From contig CAZMBD010000018.1 of the NCBI GenBank assembly GCA_964564325.1, positions 1 to 27,301 of the forward strand: DNA of 27,301 bases, given 5' to 3'. This document shows, in pieces, positions 23,400 through 27,301 of this stretch; the stretch's first letter is position 1; every line of letters starts with the position of its first letter. Below the pieces are notes generated by a model, which searched no databases, was not told the origin of the DNA, and saw only the letters and a list, made by a program, of their open reading frames with translations. This DNA comes from JAAZMA01 sp964564325 (GTDB taxonomy: Bacteria; Bacillota; Clostridia; Tissierellales; Tepidimicrobiaceae). Made by a program: the position numbers and the translations under genes.

Positions 23400-23632
23400 T
23401 GTTATTTATCTTAAATCCGCATTTAAATCTCTAGAAAGATGATAATTCTACTAGAAAAAGGATTATAAATGCAATTGAAAGAATACCTCAAGGAGATATT
23501 AAAAAGTTAAAGGGTGAAAAATATCCGCCACTCTATAGATTAAGGGTAGGTAAATATAGGATTATATATCATATTGAAGATGATAATATAGTAACTGCTG
23601 AAATTGATACAAGAGGAGATATTTATAAATAG
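23392..23632 (+). pseudogene. Frameshifted RelE/ParE-type toxin
   Basis: It opens as MSNVIYLKSAFKSLER then TGA TAA. In a shifted frame the text resumes as DDNSTRKRIINAIERIPQ, then LKGEKYPPLYRLRVGKYRIIYHIEDD and AEIDTRGDIYK, the classic RelE core with its Arg-rich strand and terminal Arg-Tyr. One small indel near 23440 explains the break. A frameshift in the draft sequence cannot be ruled out. Confidence 0.83.
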
Positions 23633-23636
23633 GAAA

Positions 23637-23684
23637 ATGGCCATTAAAACTAATGTAATTATATAAGTTAGTTTTAATGGCCAT
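23637..23684. terminator. 17-bp hairpin between the toxin remnant and a methyltransferase
   Basis: ATGGCCATTAAAACTAA (23637-23653) and its exact complement (23668-23684) flank a 14-nt loop. There is no T run on the plus strand; it may be a weak terminator or a remnant of a repeat. Confidence 0.5.
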
Positions 23685-23743
23685 AGTAATAATTTATTTA
23701 TACATTTTAATTTGTGTAGAAATTTTTCAAAAGGAGGATTCCA

Positions 23744-24424
23744 ATGCTAACATATGAAAGAAACATAAGTTATTGGAATGATGTATTTAGCAAGGCAGAT
23801 ATAAATTCTATTACATCTAAAAGCATAGGGCATGATGATATAGATAAAGCCTTAGATTGGCTTTGTGAGGGTTCAGATTCTATACTTGATTTTGGGTGTG
23901 GTAGTGGAACTTGGTTGTTTAAGTGCCATTTAAGAGGATCAAAATTTCACAGAGGTATTGATATTTCCAAGGAAGGTATTGAAGTTGCTAAAAAAATTCA
24001 AAAAGAAAGTGAGAAAGAGAATTTTACTTTTACTGTAGGTGGGGTAGAAACATTAGAATCTATTCCCGAGAATTCCTTTGATGGTATAATACTTTCAAAT
24101 ATAATTGATAATTTAATTCCATTAGATACTATAAAAGCATTAGCAGAGGTAAAACGTATTCTTAAAATAGATGGTAAAGTGTTAATAAAATTAAATCCTT
24201 TTCTTACAGATGAACAAATTAAGGAATGGGATATTAAGATTATTGAGAAAAATTTTTTAGACGATGGGCTGTTTTTGTGGAATCAGACTACTGAAGAATG
24301 GACTAAATTATTAAAAAGTTATTTTAGTATTGTAAAGTATAAAGATATTTACTACCCTGAGCATGAGCAATACAATAGGTTATTTTTGCTCTGTAATGAC
24401 AAGAAAGGGGAAAATCATGGATAA
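23744..24424 (+). CDS. Class I SAM-dependent methyltransferase
   Basis: 226 residues of the methyltransf_11/25 type. Motif I is LDFGCGSGTWL (about 46-56), GIDISKEGIEVA gives the acidic loop that holds the ribose, and FDGIILSNIIDNL is motif IV. The substrate is not known; small molecule or protein are both possible. RBS AAGGAGG is 7 bases before the ATG. It overlaps the next gene by 8 bp, so the two are coupled. Confidence 0.85.
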   Translation: MLTYERNISYWNDVFSKADINSITSKSIGHDDIDKALDWLCEGSDSILDFGCGSGTWLFKCHLRGSKFHRGIDISKEGIEVAKKIQKESEKENFTFTVGGVETLESIPENSFDGIILSNIIDNLIPLDTIKALAEVKRILKIDGKVLIKLNPFLTDEQIKEWDIKIIEKNFLDDGLFLWNQTTEEWTKLLKSYFSIVKYKDIYYPEHEQYNRLFLLCNDKKGENHG

Positions 24425-24680
24425 AACAAATAGTTTAATAGGAAAATGTGGTTTCTATTGTGGTAGCTGCCCTACTTATGTTGAAGGGGAGTGTACAGGT
24501 TGTAGAACAGCCCATAATAAAGGAGATTGTTATACATTTGATTGTGTAGATAATAAAAATATTGATTATTGTGGACTGTGTAAGGATTTTCCATGTAATG
24601 AGATAATGACAAGGGAAAAGGCGACAGTATTAGATTTACGATGGTTGCAGTGGAAAAAATCTGAAAGAGATAGTGGTTGA
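24417..24680 (+). CDS. Cys-rich DUF3795-like protein
   Basis: 87 residues. Cysteines come as CGFYCGSCPTYVEGECTGC (11-29), then C37 or so, then CGLCKDFPC, the pattern of DUF3795 proteins, which probably bind a metal or an iron-sulfur cluster. Function unknown. The start ATG at 24417 lies after GGGG and overlaps the methyltransferase stop; an earlier in-frame ATG at 24363 lacks a binding site. It may act with the methyltransferase, but that is only suggested by the overlap. Confidence 0.8.
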   Translation: MDKTNSLIGKCGFYCGSCPTYVEGECTGCRTAHNKGDCYTFDCVDNKNIDYCGLCKDFPCNEIMTREKATVLDLRWLQWKKSERDSG

Positions 24681-24713
24681 ATACAAAAATAATAAATACA
24701 AGAGGTATTAAAA

Positions 24714-25280
24714 TTGATTAATTTAATAATTAAAAACCAACAACTTACATTTAAAACATCTAAAGAAGTATTTTCTCCTAATAGAGTAGATAAAGGAACA
24801 TTATCTATGCTTTCTGTTGTAGAATTTAGTAAAGGTGATAAAGTACTGGATCTAGGCTGTGGATATGGTGTTGTAGGCATTTTAGCAGCTAAATTTGTTG
24901 AACCTGAAAATGTTGTAATGGTTGATATTGATCCTAAGGCTTTAGAATTAGCAAGGGAAAATATATTAATTAATGACGTACTGGGAATACATGTATATCA
25001 AAGTGATGGGTTTAAGGATTTTAATGAAACAAATTTTGATTTAATTTTATCAAATCCTCCTTACCATACGGACTTTTCTGTACCTAAGCATTTCATTGAA
25101 AAAGGATTCAATCGTCTAAAAATTGGAGGAAAAATGTATCTAGTTACGAAACGGAAAGATTGGTATAAGAATAAAATGATAGCTATATTTGGAGGAGTAA
25201 GAATTTGGGAAGAAGATGGATATTATGTTTTTATGTCTATTAAAAATTCAAAAACTTATGTTAATAAGTCTAAGAGATAA
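24714..25280 (+). CDS. RsmC/YbxB-like class I methyltransferase (MTS domain)
   Basis: 188 residues. VLDLGCGYGVVG (43-54) is motif I and ILSNPPYHTDF (about 105-115) is the NPPY motif IV found in enzymes that methylate the exocyclic amine of guanine or adenine, such as 16S rRNA m2G1207 methyltransferase. In this size class the protein is close to the C-terminal catalytic half of RsmC. It starts with TTG after AAGAGG. It lies 33 bp after the DUF3795 gene and 20 bp before the next. Confidence 0.83.
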   Translation: MINLIIKNQQLTFKTSKEVFSPNRVDKGTLSMLSVVEFSKGDKVLDLGCGYGVVGILAAKFVEPENVVMVDIDPKALELARENILINDVLGIHVYQSDGFKDFNETNFDLILSNPPYHTDFSVPKHFIEKGFNRLKIGGKMYLVTKRKDWYKNKMIAIFGGVRIWEEDGYYVFMSIKNSKTYVNKSKR

Positions 25281-25300
25281 CTAATATAGGGGTGAGAAAT

Positions 25301-25795
25301 TTGACAGAAATACGAACCTTTAAAGAAAAAGACAAAGAAGTTCTTATGGGCCTAATTGCAAATTTTAGAGTAGATCTGGCGAACCTAAAAGGAATTAAAA
25401 AAGAGCCTAATATAGATATGGCAAGGGAAGAATTACAGGATTATATAGATAATAAGTATCCTATATTTATTGCAGAAGATAAAGAAAACAAGCTAGTAGG
25501 ATATTTGGTTTGTAAGGTGGAGGAAGGTATTATCTGGGTAGAGTCCCTTTATGTGCTACCAGAGTATAGGAGAAGGGGAGTAGCTTCATTGTTATTTAAT
25601 GAAGCAGAAAGATTAGCAGAAAGGCTTGGAAGTGATACATTATATAATTGGGTTCACCCAAATAATGATAGGATAATTAAATTTTTAGGGAAAAGAGGGT
25701 ATGATATTCTTAATCTTATCGAGATACGTAAACCCTGGAAAGGTGAAACTAACAAGGGAAAAATAAAAGTAGATAAACATGAGTTTAGGTATTGA
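25301..25795 (+). CDS. GNAT acetyltransferase
   Basis: 164 residues. VESLYVLPEYRRRGVASLLF (about 82-101) holds the RRGVA acetyl-CoA loop, and the C-terminal NWVHPNNDRIIKFLGKRGY is typical of the fold. The substrate is unknown. The chosen TTG start has GGGGTG 6 bases upstream; a GTG at 25292 lies inside that site. It ends the forward cluster of modification enzymes. Confidence 0.85.
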   Translation: MTEIRTFKEKDKEVLMGLIANFRVDLANLKGIKKEPNIDMAREELQDYIDNKYPIFIAEDKENKLVGYLVCKVEEGIIWVESLYVLPEYRRRGVASLLFNEAERLAERLGSDTLYNWVHPNNDRIIKFLGKRGYDILNLIEIRKPWKGETNKGKIKVDKHEFRY

Positions 25796-25863
25796 GGAAA
25801 TTACCTTCAAAAATGTAAATGTAAAAGATTATAAAAATATCCCTTTATCACGAATATTAAAAT

Positions 25864-27216
25864 TTACGGCCTTCTTTCAAATATTTCTACCTTCTCCTTA
25901 TTCTTAAAATCCTCAAGATTTTCAATACCTAATTTCAATAAAAATTCCTTCATTATTCTATTATCTGTAGATATATGTATTTTAGATTCGCTGCCAAATT
26001 TATTAACTATTTCTCTACCTTTTTCCTTTGATATAATGGCTTTCGGCCCTCCTACACATCCACCATCACAGCCCATTCCTTCCAAAAAATTTGCTTCTAC
26101 TTTACCTTCAAGGGCATTTTTTAGCATTTCCTTACACTCTTTTATTCCACTAGCTTGCTCACTTGAAAACATATCAAATTTATCTGGAAACATTTCAAAT
26201 AATGCATTTTTTATAGCCTCAGATACACCACCTATTCTGCCATAAATTCTACCTCCTCTAGAGGCATATTGTGTAGATAATACTTCATGAAGTTCCTCCA
26301 AATTTATATCAAAAACCTGAAAAATATCTTTTAATTCATTGAATGTTAAAACATAGTCTATTGCACCTTTTAAATCTTCAGATTTGGCCTCAGCTTTTTT
26401 TGCCACACAGGGACCTATAAATACAACTTTACATTTAGGGTCTAAAGTTTTAATAACTTTGCCAGCAGCAATCATTGGAGATATAGATGGAGAGGTGTAT
26501 TTTATTAATTCATGAAATTTAGCTTTGATCATCCCAACCCATATAGGGCAGCAGCAAGAGGAAAGCATAAAATCTTTTTCTTTTTTTACAAACCTATTAA
26601 ATTCCACAGCTTCTTTAATGGTAAGCATATCAGCAAAAAATGCTACTTCTACCATATCAGCAAAGCCAATTTTCTTTAGGCCTGCTCTTATTTGTCCCAT
26701 AGATACATTTTCACCAAACTGTCCCACTATTGCTGGAGCAACAGCTGCTATAATCTTTTGCTTTTTTCTTAAATCTTCAATTAAAGGCATAAATTCTATT
26801 TTATCAATAAAATTTTTATTGTCACAGGATTCTACACAAATTCCACAATGCACACAAGTATCCATATTTATCTCTATATTAGACTTATTATTTCCTATGA
26901 GAATAGCATCAAAAGGACAAGCATTTTGGCATATAGTTTTACCATTAATTTGCACACAATTTTTTACGCATGTATGGGTATTTACTACTACTTTATTATC
27001 TTTCTTATAACTTTCTATAGCCTTTAACAAATCTTCAGAGAAATTATTAGAATAATCTACTTCAACCCCACATAGGGCAGATATAATCTTAGCAAAGTTT
27101 TCTTTATCTATATCACTATTTGAAAAAACTTCTTCTATAGTTTCTTCAAATACGTCCTCATAATAAGCTTTAAGTAGCTTTTTAAATAATTCTCTATATT
27201 CTTTTTCACTAATCAT
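25864..27216 (-). CDS. [FeFe]-hydrogenase-like protein with two [4Fe-4S] clusters
   Basis: 450 residues. An 80-residue helical N-terminus of unknown role is followed by a 2[4Fe-4S] ferredoxin domain (Cys83, 87, 96, 100 and Cys121, 124, 127, 131) and the H-cluster domain. The three H-cluster motifs are SSCCCPIW (219-226), IGPCVAKKAE (267-276, Cys270) and GMGCDGGCVGG (380-390, Cys383 and Cys387). It has all cysteines needed for the H cluster, but L1 has three Cys in a row where classic enzymes have TSCCP, and L2 has Gly-Pro-Cys for Met-Pro-Cys. It may be a group B or sensory-type hydrogenase rather than a bulk H2 producer. No HydEFG or partner subunits are in the window. ATG 27216 is chosen over 27234 because AAAGGAG ends 7 bases before it. 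Confidence 0.87.
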   Translation of the reverse strand: MISEKEYRELFKKLLKAYYEDVFEETIEEVFSNSDIDKENFAKIISALCGVEVDYSNNFSEDLLKAIESYKKDNKVVVNTHTCVKNCVQINGKTICQNACPFDAILIGNNKSNIEINMDTCVHCGICVESCDNKNFIDKIEFMPLIEDLRKKQKIIAAVAPAIVGQFGENVSMGQIRAGLKKIGFADMVEVAFFADMLTIKEAVEFNRFVKKEKDFMLSSCCCPIWVGMIKAKFHELIKYTSPSISPMIAAGKVIKTLDPKCKVVFIGPCVAKKAEAKSEDLKGAIDYVLTFNELKDIFQVFDINLEELHEVLSTQYASRGGRIYGRIGGVSEAIKNALFEMFPDKFDMFSSEQASGIKECKEMLKNALEGKVEANFLEGMGCDGGCVGGPKAIISKEKGREIVNKFGSESKIHISTDNRIMKEFLLKLGIENLEDFKNKEKVEIFERRP

Positions 27217-27283
27217 TAAAAAACTCCTTTCCATTAATTAAAGTATCCCCTATTTGTTAATAAAAATTTCATAAAAGTAAATA

Positions 27284-27301
27284 TTTGAACCTGGCACTAA
27301 C
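27284..27301 (-). repeat. Partial repeat at the window edge
   Basis: On the minus strand GTTAGTGCCAGGTTCAAA begins at the edge. GTGCCAGGTTC resembles the GGGACGGTTC loop, and GTTAG matches the palindrome arms. Only one half can be seen. Confidence 0.3.

Noticed and set aside
26525..27010. Plus-strand 161-codon open frame inside the hydrogenase gene
   Set aside because: Antisense shadow of conserved cysteine motifs, without a start signal.

Overview
The window is AT-rich DNA (roughly 30% G+C by eye) from a Gram-positive anaerobe, most likely Clostridia or Tissierellia. The evidence is strong GGAGG-type ribosome binding sites, frequent TTG starts, intrinsic terminators, corrinoid and ferredoxin-type anaerobic enzymes, and an [FeFe]-hydrogenase-like protein. 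A run of exactly 100 N (14972-15071) marks a scaffold join, so order across it is an assembly statement.

Region by region: (1) 49-1425, a MATE efflux pump. (2) 1638-8550, a corrinoid methyl-transfer locus with four proteins of the UroD/MtaA/MtbA fold, one corrinoid carrier protein and one RACo-type reductive activator; the last UroD paralogue looks degenerate. (3) 8692-11741, an operon with a flavodoxin-fold reductase, a 6-pyruvoyl-tetrahydropterin synthase paralogue carrying a CExxHGH motif, FolE2, FolP and FolK. There is no FolB, and the PTPS paralogue probably does that step. Folate made here and methyl groups moved by region 2 could meet in one-carbon metabolism, but that link is inference. 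(4) 11925-14971, a class V aminotransferase, an iron-sulfur aldo/keto reductase and the 5' part of an alpha/beta hydrolase cut by the gap. (5) 15102-16889 (minus), an Lsa/Vga/CplR-like ABC-F ribosome-protection gene with a long leader holding a 7-codon upstream ORF, a complementary partner segment, two intrinsic terminators and a second mini-ORF; this is the clearest regulatory system in the window. (6) 17000-19348, a small membrane protein and an ECF-like sigma factor with its DUF4179-type membrane partner. (7) 19562-22331, SfsA, a decayed partial duplicate of the 17000 gene, a zinc-ribbon membrane protein and a GH29 fucosidase. (8) 22600-25795, two acetyltransferases, an antitoxin with a frameshifted RelE toxin, two methyltransferases and a Cys-rich DUF3795 protein. 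(9) 25864-27216 (minus), a 2[4Fe-4S] plus H-cluster hydrogenase-like protein.

Two families of short structured repeats are scattered between genes: a hairpin with a conserved GGGACGGTTCT-type loop and interchangeable stems, and a 29-bp palindrome (CAAACGYTAGGGA, 3-nt centre, complement). Copies differ by paired changes that keep the stems intact. At the ends of the corrinoid and folate units the two sit next to each other, followed by the same terminator stem, as one composite cassette of about 85 bp. No rRNA, tRNA, CRISPR array or complete insertion sequence was seen.
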